A stretch of 57,866 bases of DNA from Deltaproteobacteria bacterium (GTDB lineage: Bacteria; Desulfobacterota; Binatia; UBA9968), in the NCBI GenBank assembly GCA_005879605.1, contig VBKE01000016.1, forward strand, positions 1 through 57,866, read 5' to 3'. Each line of letters opens with the position of its first letter. The stretch's first letter is position 1. The notes below the pieces were generated by a model. The model was not told the origin of the DNA, did no database searches, and saw only the letters and a program-made list of their open reading frames with translations. The translations under genes and the position numbers were made by a program. Below are positions 26,357-36,723 of this stretch, one piece after another.

Positions 26357-27076
26357 TCAGTCTTTCTGCGCGATTAGCAGAACGCCGGGCGCAAAATCAA
26401 GGTTCAGCAACCGCAACAATCCTCGATATCGCCAATATCGAAGCTTTTTTTTCCAAGTCATCTCACAAACACGGAAACCCCAAAAACGATTAAAACCAGC
26501 CACTTTCATCCAACCGGCAAGATGTCGAAGGCGAAACGGAGTTATATGGGTCGAGTCGGACCAAAAAGACATCGGATGATAAACATTCGGCGTCGAAACA
26601 AAAAGCCTTCCTCTGGGCTTTACCAGTGCATAGGCTTTACGAAATAAGTCCAGAGCCATACCTGGACTCATGTGTTCGACGACCTCGAAACAAACGACAA
26701 CGTCGAATTCTTCACCAATGTCCTCAAGACTATAAAAGTCATGCTCATAGGTGCGATCGACATCCATACTCCGATAGTCGATTCTGTAATTCAGTTTTCG
26801 GTCGAGATACAGCTTCAACGCGCGGTCATTGGCACCGATATCCAGCAATGCCATTCCGGGGCGCAGAAAATGCGTGAGCGGCTCTCGATAATCCGACACA
26901 ATGGGAACCTCAAGGATCGGTTTGTTGAGCTCATCTTCGGCGAGGTTTTTCGCCTTGTTAACGATAGTCCAATCAATATCCATGAACTCGATCTTTGCGA
27001 ATTCGCTTCTTCCTCGAGAACTCATTGCTCCCTTAACGAGAGATGCAGAAGGGGTCTCAACGGTAAGCGAACCCAT
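26357..27076 (-). CDS. class I SAM-dependent methyltransferase
   Basis: 239 residues, Methyltransf_11/23-like. Motif I is ALLDIGANDRALKLYL (about 73-88), with an Asp-Ile-Gly-Ala start; acidic loop RSMDVDR; motif FDVVVCFEVVEHM (about 124-136); post-motif GRLFVSTPNVYHPMSFWSDS. The ITPFRLRHLAGWMKVAGF segment is common in methyltransferases of LPS and O-antigen clusters. Substrate unknown; O- or C-methylation of a glycan residue is inferred from context. Lies between the truncated GT2 and the sulfotransferases, same strand. Confidence 0.82.
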   Translation of the reverse strand: MGSLTVETPSASLVKGAMSSRGRSEFAKIEFMDIDWTIVNKAKNLAEDELNKPILEVPIVSDYREPLTHFLRPGMALLDIGANDRALKLYLDRKLNYRIDYRSMDVDRTYEHDFYSLEDIGEEFDVVVCFEVVEHMSPGMALDLFRKAYALVKPRGRLFVSTPNVYHPMSFWSDSTHITPFRLRHLAGWMKVAGFNRFWGFRVCEMTWKKKLRYWRYRGLLRLLNLDFAPGVLLIAQKD

Positions 27077-27113
27077 TTTTCAAAACTGAAGGTCAGTCGA
27101 ATGATGTACCTAG

Positions 27114-28115
27114 TCAACGTTCTACCCAGCTGTAATCCGTCTCGTAACCCAATTCGACAAGCAAATCCCCAGCTTCCTGGGCGAAGACGCGTCGCTCGGC
27201 CTGGCTGAATCTAGACCGCCATACTTCCGTTCGTTCTTTAGAGACCTTAAACTGCGATAAAATCTCATCTAAGCAGTCCTCTATCGTCAAAAACCTGGTG
27301 ATTCTTTTTAAAGCCTCTCTAGGTGATCTGACAAGGTCCTCGTAAAGAAGCTCCGTATACGAAAGCTGTGCCGATCTTGCCCCTTGTCGACCCCTCTGAA
27401 TAAGGCTTTTCCAACGCCGAGCAGCTGCCCGAACGGTCCGCGGACCCCACCCAAGGGAAATGTTGGACATCGCAACATCTCGCCCGTCACGAAGAATATG
27501 GATACATCGGCTCCCCGGGTACAGCTTGGCCAAAAGATCTGTATAGGTGAGCAAACCAGGCGTTTTGTTGACCCAGTGCGGTTTTTTCATCCGTGCGCAG
27601 TGTATCGAAAACAGTCTATCCACGTACCCTCTCGCAGAGCTGTAAAAAGTTTCGCAAGTAACATCGTTTTTCGGAAGGCTATCGAACCACGCGTCGGTTT
27701 CTCTGATCAATTCCTCCATGGTATACGCAATACAATGACTCTCACCGAACGGAAATGATTCATAACTCTGTTTCGTACCGTCCCCCTCAGCTGGTATAAT
27801 GTTGTAAGCAATAGCCTTTGAACGATATTTCTCGCGCACTTTTTGAAAACGCCACCGGACCCAAGCCTCGGCAAAAATTTTGGCGCTCTTTCGAGACAGC
27901 GAGTTCCCATAAAACCAGCAACACCACTCACAGAGCAACAAGAGGTTTCTCAGGAAACGCGTTTCATAAATGGGTGCGAGTATTGGATGATGCCCTAACA
28001 GATTGACTAATAGCGTTGTGCCCGATCGCGGCACGCCAACGATAAATACGGGCGGCACTGAAATTGTCCCTCCTGCAACCCCTGTGCTCAATTTTTCATT
28101 AGCGAGCCCAATCAT
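27114..28115 (-). CDS. PAPS-dependent sulfotransferase
   Basis: Transfers sulfate from PAPS to an acceptor, probably a sugar. Seen: the 5'-phosphosulfate loop GVPRSGTTLLVNLLG near the start and CIHILRDGRDVAMSNISLGW, the 3'-phosphate-binding region; HWVNKTPG lies between them. ATG 28115 is preferred: the frame extends to 28208, but that part runs through the end of the next gene. It overlaps the upstream sulfotransferase by 17 bases, so the pair is coupled. The two proteins are clearly paralogs. Length about 333. Confidence 0.86.
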   Translation of the reverse strand: MIGLANEKLSTGVAGGTISVPPVFIVGVPRSGTTLLVNLLGHHPILAPIYETRFLRNLLLLCEWCCWFYGNSLSRKSAKIFAEAWVRWRFQKVREKYRSKAIAYNIIPAEGDGTKQSYESFPFGESHCIAYTMEELIRETDAWFDSLPKNDVTCETFYSSARGYVDRLFSIHCARMKKPHWVNKTPGLLTYTDLLAKLYPGSRCIHILRDGRDVAMSNISLGWGPRTVRAAARRWKSLIQRGRQGARSAQLSYTELLYEDLVRSPREALKRITRFLTIEDCLDEILSQFKVSKERTEVWRSRFSQAERRVFAQEAGDLLVELGYETDYSWVER

Positions 28116-29055
28116 GGTCCCTTTCATATCCCAATTCGATGAGTAGATCTCCAGCCTCATCGTCAAACATTTGCTTTTCCTCCGTTGTAAAGATAGTTTG
28201 CCACACACCGACTCTTTGACTATACACCTTAAAACTGGACAGCATCTCGCTTGGATCTCCGTTTAGTTGCAAAAAATCCAAGACCTTCTCTAAGGCTGCT
28301 TCGGGAGCACGAATCAAATCTTCGTAGCGCAGCTCCAGATAGCCTAAAGCGTCGGGATTAACGCGCTTGCGTGCCGCCATACGAGCTTTCCAGCGACGCG
28401 CCGCTTTACGTACATCCTTCGGACCCCATGAGAGCGACCGAAAAGAGGCCGAGACATCTCTACCATCGCGGATAATGTGAATGCATTTGGCGTTGGGGTA
28501 AAGCTTCGGGAGAAGATCCAAGCATAGTAGCAAGCGCGGTGTCTTGTTAATCCAATGGGGTTTATGGGCGCGGGTGCAATGTATCGTGAAAAGGCGATTC
28601 ACCCCGTCACGCGCCAGGCCATAGATCTCCGGCTCTGTCTTCGAGCCGGCTTGCAACGCACCAATAAACCTGTTTGCTTCTTCCATCAGCTCGTCCATGT
28701 CAAACAGGATCGCCTGGTTTTCAAATGGAAATACTTCGTAGTCATGTTTTACATTTTGGACGCGGCGCTCCTCGGGGCTAGGCAAGGACGAAATGATTTG
28801 CTTGTACGCCTCGCATTTTTGCGTATATTTGTGACATTTCGCGACGAAAACGCTCCGCGAATATCCGGGAACTGCCGATGCTATTTTTCGGCTCAATGAA
28901 TCTCCCCAATACCATGACGCCCGATCACATAGAAGGACGAGGTTTCTGAGGAAAGAAGTTTCAAAGATCGGCGATAGCAACGGATGGCAACCCAAGAGAT
29001 TGACCAAAAGGGTGGTTCCCGAACGACCCACTCCCACAACAAATACCGGATTCAT
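28099..29055 (-). CDS. PAPS-dependent sulfotransferase
   Basis: 318-residue paralog of the next gene. Seen: VFVVGVGRSGTTLLVNLLGC (about 4-23, the PAPS 5'-phosphosulfate loop), FLRNLVLLCDRASW, THKPHWINKTPRL-like acceptor region and CIHIIRDGRDVSASFRSLSW followed by GPKDVRKAARRW. ATG 29055 begins directly before the PAPS loop, which is normal for compact members of this family. The PAPS synthase-type gene lies 46 bases upstream on the same strand, making a sulfate activation plus transfer unit. Acceptor unknown. Confidence 0.87.
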   Translation of the reverse strand: MNPVFVVGVGRSGTTLLVNLLGCHPLLSPIFETSFLRNLVLLCDRASWYWGDSLSRKIASAVPGYSRSVFVAKCHKYTQKCEAYKQIISSLPSPEERRVQNVKHDYEVFPFENQAILFDMDELMEEANRFIGALQAGSKTEPEIYGLARDGVNRLFTIHCTRAHKPHWINKTPRLLLCLDLLPKLYPNAKCIHIIRDGRDVSASFRSLSWGPKDVRKAARRWKARMAARKRVNPDALGYLELRYEDLIRAPEAALEKVLDFLQLNGDPSEMLSSFKVYSQRVGVWQTIFTTEEKQMFDDEAGDLLIELGYERDHDWAR

Positions 29056-29101
29056 AGGTGGGCGTTAGACAGGTCTCGTAACACCCTGCACCAAGAGTTG
29101 T

Positions 29102-30890
<1,789 letters not shown>

Positions 30891-31652
30891 CTACCTTACT
30901 TTTTTTGCTTTGACAACGATGTTGTCGGAAAACAGAAGCGGCGGCTTAAGAAAAGCCGTTAGTATTTGCCAATTGATTCTCCTTTGAAGAGGATCTTTTT
31001 CCGGACGGATAATCGACAAAAAACTAAACAGCCACATGAACGGGTACAAGAACACCGCCAATAAGGGTGAACCAAATCTAATCCTCGTTTTCCGGAGCTC
31101 GGCAACCTCAAAACCGTAATGAAACAAGAGGTAATAAAGTTCATAGAAATGTATGAGGTAAATGTTATGAGCCATTTCCGGCTTGTGCCGATAGTGCAGC
31201 GGACGCACCCGCCCGCGAAGGAAACCGGTGAATAGAAACCGCAACCGAGAAAACATATTCAGAACGTTAGGCGTGCTGATGACGACCACCCCGTTATCCT
31301 TCAGTACTCGCCCGATTTCGCGAATCAGTTGCGGTTGATGTTCGACATGTTCGATAACCTCTACGAGGTTGACACCGTCGAAGGTATTATCCTTAAGCGG
31401 AAGGGGGTCGTTAAGATTCACCCCGCCCAGGCGAAGTATCGTCGGCCCCAGAACAGGAGGCACCAAGTATTCCGTGGCGACGACCTCGAAACCTTTTCCG
31501 GACAGTATGCGCGACGTATCACCCCCGCCTACGCTCAGATCTAATACTCGGCGAACCCGCCCAGCCTCCTCAGACCACACCGCCGCAATCGCTCTATTAA
31601 TGTACCGGTTCGCCATGGTTTCAAAATCAATCTCCTTGTCTTTTTCGTACAA
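30891..31652 (-). CDS. class I SAM-dependent methyltransferase
   Basis: 253 residues, ubiE/Methyltransf_11-like. Motif I VRRVLDLSVGGGDTSRIL (about 32-49), then NTFDGVNLVEVIEHVEHQPQ (about 88-107) and GVVVISTPNVLNMFSRLRFL. The C-terminal third has a hydrophobic stretch (SPLLAVFLYPFMWLFSFLS), so it may associate with the membrane. Starts at TTG 31652; ATG 31616 is an alternative behind AAGGAG at longer spacing. It separates the broken sulfurylase copy from the duplicated kinase/GT4 block and has no counterpart in the second block. Confidence 0.8.
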   Translation of the reverse strand: MYEKDKEIDFETMANRYINRAIAAVWSEEAGRVRRVLDLSVGGGDTSRILSGKGFEVVATEYLVPPVLGPTILRLGGVNLNDPLPLKDNTFDGVNLVEVIEHVEHQPQLIREIGRVLKDNGVVVISTPNVLNMFSRLRFLFTGFLRGRVRPLHYRHKPEMAHNIYLIHFYELYYLLFHYGFEVAELRKTRIRFGSPLLAVFLYPFMWLFSFLSIIRPEKDPLQRRINWQILTAFLKPPLLFSDNIVVKAKKVR

Positions 31653-31863
31653 GCGGGTCTGTTACCGTTCGCCGAGTGCTTGCCCGGCCTACCGTCTGGG
31701 TTAGAGAGCTCCGCCGGGCCTTTTGAGTCCCGTGCAAGACATCACCAATCCACCGCCTCTTTGTCCGATATTCAATGGACCGTTGTCCCAAATACGAATT
31801 CAGAAAAAAAACTTTTGCGGTTCGAGTGAGGAAATTTCCCAGCGTGCGGTTCAACTGAACCAC
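31627..31863 (-). pseudogene. frameshifted 3' end of kinase copy A
   Basis: Continues the kinase gene at 31851-32528 in another frame: VQLNRTLGNFLTRTAKVFF and RRWIGDVLHGTQKA correspond to VQLDRTLGKCLARTAKLYF and RRWVTQVLRATKRA of the intact copy at 41025. One base missing near 31863 explains the break. The last 20 codons are unrelated and overlap the methyltransferase start. Confidence 0.7.
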
Positions 31864-32528
31864 GTCTTGACGCGACGACGCCTACTGAGATACCAGCAAT
31901 GGCGCACACCTTCAAGATCAAGCAAAGCAAAATGTTCGCCTGAGGAGCCATCATGGACGAGAATGTTCACGTCCTTCAAATCGTTGTGATAGATGCCATG
32001 CTCATGCAAGCCAACAAATAGACTGGCGAGAGCCTTTAGAAATCGACGTCTATGCCTGAAGCCTTCTGCGCCTCGTATCGGCGTCAGATTTTCTCGCCAA
32101 TAAGCATCGGCGGTTTTCCCTCGAATAATCTCTTTTGAAAGAAAGAAACTGCTGTTCAATATCCCCCAAGATCGTCTCTCTATGCTTGCTAAAGGTGTAG
32201 CTGTAGAGATACCAGCACGCGATAGGATCTCGGCGCCTCGCACCGACTTCACGGCGCCGGAACTAAGAACTAAAGAGCCAATGCGATAACGGGCGGAAAA
32301 CGCATTGTAGCGCTTTAGGTAGACGCCGGTTGACACTCCATCGATTAGTAAATCGATGCGGCCAACCTTGATTTTACGCTGATCTTTGCTGATCTTGCAG
32401 TCCGGTCGGCCGAACAATTCGTCAGGATTTGCCAAGAGATCAGAGCCGACGCTTGCGAGCAGCGCGACAGCTGCACAAATTCTTGCATTCCCGACTTTCT
32501 GAGATAAGAAGTCAGGAAAGCAAGCCAC
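31851..32528 (-). CDS. LPS core kinase-like protein (WaaP/KdkA fold), copy A, frameshifted
   Basis: 225 codons of a protein-kinase-like sugar kinase. Seen: YLKRYN (ATP-site Lys region), GIYHNDLKDVNILV (about 182-195, the HxDLKxxN catalytic loop) and LLDLEGVRHCWYLSRRRR (metal-binding Asp-Leu-Glu). It is a close paralog of the 284-residue copy B (41025-41879) but stops after RRRVKTWFS because of a single-base deletion; about 55 residues follow in another frame. The catalytic motifs precede the break, so partial function is possible but doubtful. It overlaps the GT4 upstream by 17 bases exactly as in copy B. Confidence 0.75.
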   Translation of the reverse strand: MACFPDFLSQKVGNARICAAVALLASVGSDLLANPDELFGRPDCKISKDQRKIKVGRIDLLIDGVSTGVYLKRYNAFSARYRIGSLVLSSGAVKSVRGAEILSRAGISTATPLASIERRSWGILNSSFFLSKEIIRGKTADAYWRENLTPIRGAEGFRHRRRFLKALASLFVGLHEHGIYHNDLKDVNILVHDGSSGEHFALLDLEGVRHCWYLSRRRRVKTWFS

Positions 32529-33717
32529 GGTTATCCTGCCGACAAATCTCCATCAAACAAGCCTCAAATTGACGAAAATGACCGCTCCAGGAGTAAGCCT
32601 CGCTCAGACGCCGTGCTTTGACAGCCGTATCCGGCTCTCGGCATTTAGCGATCATATGAACCAACTTTGCTTCCAACTCGGCGACCTCATCCGGGCCTTC
32701 TACGATGCCTTCCGCAAAGGGCCCCGTGAGCACTTCGGCTGCACCGACGTTGCGACTGACAACCACGGGAAGACCGGAAGCCAGAGCTTCAAGTACGACA
32801 TTACCAAATGCCTCCTGAACCGCGGGTAGTGCCAACAAATCCGCGGCACCGTAAAATCTTTCGGTATGATCTTGTCGACCGGCAAAGATGATTCTACCCG
32901 GTGCCTGTTTCGCCGCCCATGCCATGTACCGCCCCAGCCGTGCGTCATCCCCCACCACAAGCAAGCAACTATCTTTCAAACTGGCTGAACCCCAAACCCC
33001 AAGCAAGCGATCCAATCCCTTTCTCCGAAATCCACTTCCGACGAACAAAACCACCACCGCAGCCGTCGGGATATTCCAATCCTTGCGAATCGCCTTCCGC
33101 CATGTCGTCCTTGATGACGGATGGAAACGGGTTTGGTCCACTCCGTTATGCAGGACCACGATCTTCTGCTCCGGAATACCATAGGCCGTCATGAGTTCGC
33201 GCTTTACTTCCTGAGAAACGGCGATAGCTTTTTTAAATCCCCCGGCGCCAAACTGCCGTTTTTCGATCGCTAATACGCTGCGATGATAAACGCTGAAGTT
33301 TTGCCAGATACGCCGCCTCAGTCCCGCTCGTTTCCCCAATCTTTGAAGAAATACTTTGTGAGAACCACCCCCACTGCGCAGCACATCCTGGGCCATCATC
33401 CGCCCAAAGCTGACGACGACGTCGCAATTGAATTTTTGCACAATCTTCGGAGCGCGCAGAGCAAAACTCCAGAGCTCGGCGGTTCTGCCAAAGGGTAGAA
33501 CTGGCACCTTGTGGGCAAACGTCCCGCTTGGAGGTTCAATGGCGAATTCGCTGCAGAACAGATGAATTTCATGTCCCAAGTCTCTTAACCCTTTGGCCGT
33601 CAGATGAAAATCTCGTTCAGTGCCTCCTCTCTCATCTAGCCGCTTATGGCAAAGCGCGATTCGCATAGGGCGTCCAACAGTGCTTCGCGGTGCACTTTCC
33701 TCGTCAACAGCCAACAT
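32512..33717 (-). CDS. GT4-family glycosyltransferase, WaaG-like, copy A
   Basis: 401 residues. MRIALCHKRLDERGGTERDF, GHEIHLFCSEF, GSGFRRKGLDRLLG (C-terminal domain entry, about 228-241) and the EX7E region VQEAFGNVVLEALASGLPVV are those of WaaG, which adds the first outer-core glucose in enterobacteria. Copy B at 41863 is near-identical for the first 170 residues and around GSGFRRKGLDRLLGVWG, but clearly diverged between and after. The frame starts at 33717; the family N-terminus fits MRIALC at 33666 and neither has a clear ribosome site. Coupled to kinase copy A. Confidence 0.87.
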   Translation of the reverse strand: MLAVDEESAPRSTVGRPMRIALCHKRLDERGGTERDFHLTAKGLRDLGHEIHLFCSEFAIEPPSGTFAHKVPVLPFGRTAELWSFALRAPKIVQKFNCDVVVSFGRMMAQDVLRSGGGSHKVFLQRLGKRAGLRRRIWQNFSVYHRSVLAIEKRQFGAGGFKKAIAVSQEVKRELMTAYGIPEQKIVVLHNGVDQTRFHPSSRTTWRKAIRKDWNIPTAAVVVLFVGSGFRRKGLDRLLGVWGSASLKDSCLLVVGDDARLGRYMAWAAKQAPGRIIFAGRQDHTERFYGAADLLALPAVQEAFGNVVLEALASGLPVVVSRNVGAAEVLTGPFAEGIVEGPDEVAELEAKLVHMIAKCREPDTAVKARRLSEAYSWSGHFRQFEACLMEICRQDNRGLLS

Positions 33718-33738
33718 TGTTACCCGACGATAATCCTA

Positions 33739-33872
33739 GCCCGAATTATTCATGGATTTGTCAGCCAGTACGCCGCGAACCCAGTCTGGAAGCGGCTCTG
33801 GACCGTCTTATCGTGTTCGTTGGCAAACGACACGGTGTAAAAACAGCCCCCAGGGCCGTGCATAATCCGGGC
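33739..33872. mobile_element. 134-bp MITE-like element with imperfect terminal inverted repeats and TA duplication
   Basis: Left end GCCCGAATTATTCATGG and right end CCGTGCATAATCCGGGC pair in 14 of 17 positions. TA flanks both sides (33737-33738 and 33873-33874). In the paralogous DNA of the second block (43079-43100) the same flanks are joined with a single TA and no insert, giving an empty site. Inside there is a further hairpin (CGTGTTCGTT, loop, AAACGACACG). No transposase. TA targets suggest mobilisation by a Tc1/mariner/IS630-type enzyme, an inference. Confidence 0.75.
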
Positions 33873-33936
33873 TAGTGGCTTCAACGGACATCGGTAAGTC
33901 AAACAAACTAACGTTTTTCCCATCCCACACCCGCAT

Positions 33937-34003
33937 CTAAGAAGCCACTCGCCGTCTTCCCCTCCCATCGCATCAGCTTCCTGAAATCGACCGTCGCGTC
34001 AAC
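33937..34003 (-). pseudogene. 3' relic of a WaaP-like kinase gene
   Basis: The minus strand reads VDATVDFRKLMRWEGKTAS, the exact C-terminus of the kinase at 43152-44012, with a 7-base insertion near its end. Similarity to the second block stops abruptly at 34003 (43211 in the other copy), marking the edge of the duplicated segment next to the msbA end. Confidence 0.75.
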
Positions 34004-34030
34004 TGACCGTTGGCATAGATCAGTTCCCCG

Positions 34031-35785
34031 TCAGTGCAGTAATCTCTTCGCCTGCACCTCGTCGCCCTCCAAGAGCTGCAGTGTATAAAGCTTGTTATAC
34101 TCCGCTTTTCTTGCCAACAGCTCTTCGTGAGTACCTTCCTCGGTAATGGCACCATCCATGAGCACTATAATGCGATTCGCCTTGCGAATCGTCGAGAGGC
34201 GATGAGCAATCACTAGAACGGTCCGGCCGACCATCAGACGCTCCAGCGCTTCTTGTACCAGCTTCTCAGATTGTGAATCCAAGGAGGAGGTGGCCTCGTC
34301 CAGGATGAGAATGGGAGGATCCTTGAGCAGCGCCCTGGCGATCGCGATTCTCTGTCTTTCCCCGCCCGAGAGCCTCATCCCCAGCTCCCCGATCACGGAG
34401 TCATAGCCCTTGGGCAGCGCCGTAACAAAGTCATGAGCATACGCGGCGTTTGCAGCAGCAACAATGTGCGCCACGTCTTGTGAAGTGTTCCCATAAGCGA
34501 TGTTGTTCTTGATCGTATCGTTAAACAGAAATGTATGCTGCGTTACAACGCCGATCTGGGAGCGAAGCGACTCAATCGTCACATCGCGGATGTCCACCCC
34601 ATCGATAGTGATCCTTCCTGAAGTCACATCGTAAAAGCGCGGGATCAGATCGGCCAAGGTGCTCTTGCCCACGCCACTTACGCCCACTAGGGCCACCATT
34701 TCTCCTTTGTTTATTTTTAGATTGATATTCTTCAAGACCAGCTTATCACCATAGCCAAAGCAAACATCGTGGAATTCGATCTCACGCGCTAGACGAGGAG
34801 CCGGTTTGGCCTCGGATTTCTCCCGGATGTCAGACTGGATATCGAGGATCTCATAGACCCTTTCCGCAGCCACGATTCCCTGTTGGAGCAAGGTATTGGT
34901 TCCCGCTAGCTTTTTAAACGGCTGATACATGAGGAACATAGCGGTCATGAACGCCATAAATTGGCCTTGCGTTCTGTTTCCTCCAATGACGCTGTAGCCT
35001 CCGTACCAGACGACACCGCCGATGGCAAAGGCTGCCAAAAGTTCCATGGCTGGAGTCGTTATGGCTCTGATTCGGCCTCTCCGGATACCGAGTTTAAGAA
35101 GTCGCCGATTCTCCCTGAAGAAACGATTCCTTTCATACTCTTCCATGCCGAAAGCCTTGACGATCCTTATCCCTTGAATGGCCTCCTGCATGAGAGAAGT
35201 TAGTTGACCGATGGTCACTTGCCCCTTTTTTGTGAACCTGCGGACCTTTTTTCCCATTTTCATTATGGGTAAGACTGATATCGGAAAGACAACAAACGCG
35301 ATGAGCCCCAACAAAGGATCCATCACAAAGGCGGCGATCGCCAGGGCGATGAGAGACACGCTATCGCGCATTAACGAGACTACGGCGTCGGTTAACACGA
35401 GGGAAACAAGCCCGACGTCATTGGTCAATCGGGAAATCAGGCTACCCGTGGAGTTACGATGGAAAAACGAAATAGAAAGGGAGAGGATATGTCCGTGCAG
35501 TGCGTTACGGATATCGGTGATGATATGCCCATTGATATAGGTCATGAGGTAGTTCTCACCAAATGAGACCAACCCACGAAGGCCAAATACAGCGATAATG
35601 ACAAAGGGAAGAAAGGTTAGAGTCGCCTGGTTTCGACTCGAAAAGACGTCGTCAAAAATCCTTTTTGTAAGGAAAGGCAATACGCCGCTAGTGGCGCTAT
35701 AGAGAAGCATGCAGATCATTGCCACCGTAAAATGTGGCCAAATATAGGGTTTAAGAAATCGCAGAAGTCGTCGATAATTTTTCAT
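34031..35785 (-). CDS. msbA: lipid A/LPS ABC exporter MsbA
   Basis: Inner-membrane half-transporter (membrane plus ATPase domain) that flips lipid A-core. From ATG 35785 (584 residues) it begins MKNYRRLLRFLKPYIWPHFT, has six membrane segments in the first 310 residues, then an ATPase with Walker A GVSGVGKST, Q-loop GVVTQHTFLFNDT, signature LSGGERQRIAIARALLKDP and Walker B ILDEATSSLDS. The open frame extends to 35821 but with a weaker start. A strong promoter lies at 35882-35910. In related genomes msbA usually lies between lpxB and waaA; here that place holds only a remnant (51482-51582). Confidence 0.9.
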   Translation of the reverse strand: MKNYRRLLRFLKPYIWPHFTVAMICMLLYSATSGVLPFLTKRIFDDVFSSRNQATLTFLPFVIIAVFGLRGLVSFGENYLMTYINGHIITDIRNALHGHILSLSISFFHRNSTGSLISRLTNDVGLVSLVLTDAVVSLMRDSVSLIALAIAAFVMDPLLGLIAFVVFPISVLPIMKMGKKVRRFTKKGQVTIGQLTSLMQEAIQGIRIVKAFGMEEYERNRFFRENRRLLKLGIRRGRIRAITTPAMELLAAFAIGGVVWYGGYSVIGGNRTQGQFMAFMTAMFLMYQPFKKLAGTNTLLQQGIVAAERVYEILDIQSDIREKSEAKPAPRLAREIEFHDVCFGYGDKLVLKNINLKINKGEMVALVGVSGVGKSTLADLIPRFYDVTSGRITIDGVDIRDVTIESLRSQIGVVTQHTFLFNDTIKNNIAYGNTSQDVAHIVAAANAAYAHDFVTALPKGYDSVIGELGMRLSGGERQRIAIARALLKDPPILILDEATSSLDSQSEKLVQEALERLMVGRTVLVIAHRLSTIRKANRIIVLMDGAITEEGTHEELLARKAEYNKLYTLQLLEGDEVQAKRLLH

Positions 35786-35881
35786 CGTCGTCGTTTTTCC
35801 TTTCTCCCTCACCCCCGCCACAGGTCAACTTAACGATGTTTTCCGGCTTCTCCTCGTAAAAAAGCATCGTAATTTGTTAAT

Positions 35882-35910
35882 TATTACAACAAGAGGGATG
35901 ACCTGTCAAA
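35882..35910 (-). promoter_or_regulatory. strong sigma70-type promoter for msbA
   Basis: Minus strand: perfect -35 TTGACA (35905-35910), 17-base spacer, -10 TAATAA (35882-35887). Leader of about 90 bases to ATG 35785. The leader contains ACGATG and CATCGT arms far apart, a possible weak stem. Confidence 0.6.
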
Positions 35911-36148
35911 AATCGTTACACAACAGATGATGCCGAAGGCGTGGAGTCAAATCTTCGGCAAAAGAGCGCAAGCTTGCGAGAGTCGGAAGCTGATCAGGCC
36001 GATATCCTCAGCCGACTTTCTCCGCGCCCTCAGCGCCTCCGCGGTTAGCCACACGGCGCCAGAAGAATGAACTATTTGATTAGGTATTGTAGAGAAAACA
36101 AGAGCGCCTTTCTATGTGAAAATCAGTGCAGTAGACCTGAAATACCTT
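35911..36148. other. intergenic stretch, nothing recognised
   Basis: Together with the msbA leader this is a 363-base gap between msbA and the lipoprotein gene. It holds the msbA promoter and otherwise no open frame, repeat or terminator that I can support. Confidence 0.5.
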
Positions 36149-36580
36149 TTAGCGGATCCCGGTGTCGATGCGAATGTCCAGGCGCGTCTCTTGTCCCTCT
36201 GTAACGGTCACGGTAGCGGGTAATTCCTTGGTCGAACTACCACGGGGAAGCGAAACGGCGGAGACGCGATAGGTGTCTGGTGGCAGGTTGACGCGATATT
36301 GACCCTGATCATTGGTTACCACTGACTCAACTTGGCGTCCATCTGAGCCGGAGATAACGATTCGAAAGCCGGCTACGACCTCCGCTCTCCGTCCACCCGG
36401 AATGCCTTCCACCGGCGAGAGCGGTCCTCTCGTTATTCTCCCAGTAAGGACTCCCAAGCGGACCTGGGGCTGTGGCTGCGAAAGACCGGCAACTGAACCA
36501 GGACCGCCCCCGCATGCAGCGGCGAACATGACCGGCAAGCAGATTGAAAACATTAACCATGAGCGCGCCATCGTTCTCAC
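36149..36580 (-). CDS. putative lipoprotein with carboxypeptidase-regulatory-like (beta-sandwich) domain
   Basis: 143 residues. N-terminal signal with lipobox: hydrophobic WLMFSICLPVMFA then AAC followed by GGG, so Cys 23 should be lipidated. The rest contains GVLTGRITRGPLSPVEGIPG and SVVTNDQGQYRVNLPPDTYRV, the pattern of CarboxypepD_reg/SdrD-B-like sandwich domains (GxVtD..G.y...lppG.Y). No catalytic residues; probably a binding or structural cell-envelope protein. It follows the frameshifted exported protein on the same strand after 143 bases. Confidence 0.6.
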   Translation of the reverse strand: MRTMARSWLMFSICLPVMFAAACGGGPGSVAGLSQPQPQVRLGVLTGRITRGPLSPVEGIPGGRRAEVVAGFRIVISGSDGRQVESVVTNDQGQYRVNLPPDTYRVSAVSLPRGSSTKELPATVTVTEGQETRLDIRIDTGIR

Positions 36581-36723
36581 AGTGAACTACTGGATCCCGC
36601 CGCTATGGCAGTTTGCATGGCTCCCGACTTCAATCACTTGCCGCTTGCAGTGGAACGGAACTAATTAGAAAAGAGAGGGGGCCGCCTCAAGGCAACCCTT
36701 CCCTGTCGGCCATCCTAGAGCGA

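Noticed and set aside
28116..28208. 31-codon extension of the second sulfotransferase
   Set aside because: It overlaps the conserved end of the upstream sulfotransferase and precedes a better ATG at 28115.
35786..35821. 12-codon extension of msbA
   Set aside because: ATG 35785 begins the conserved MsbA N-terminus; the extension is Lys/Thr-rich and unlike the family.
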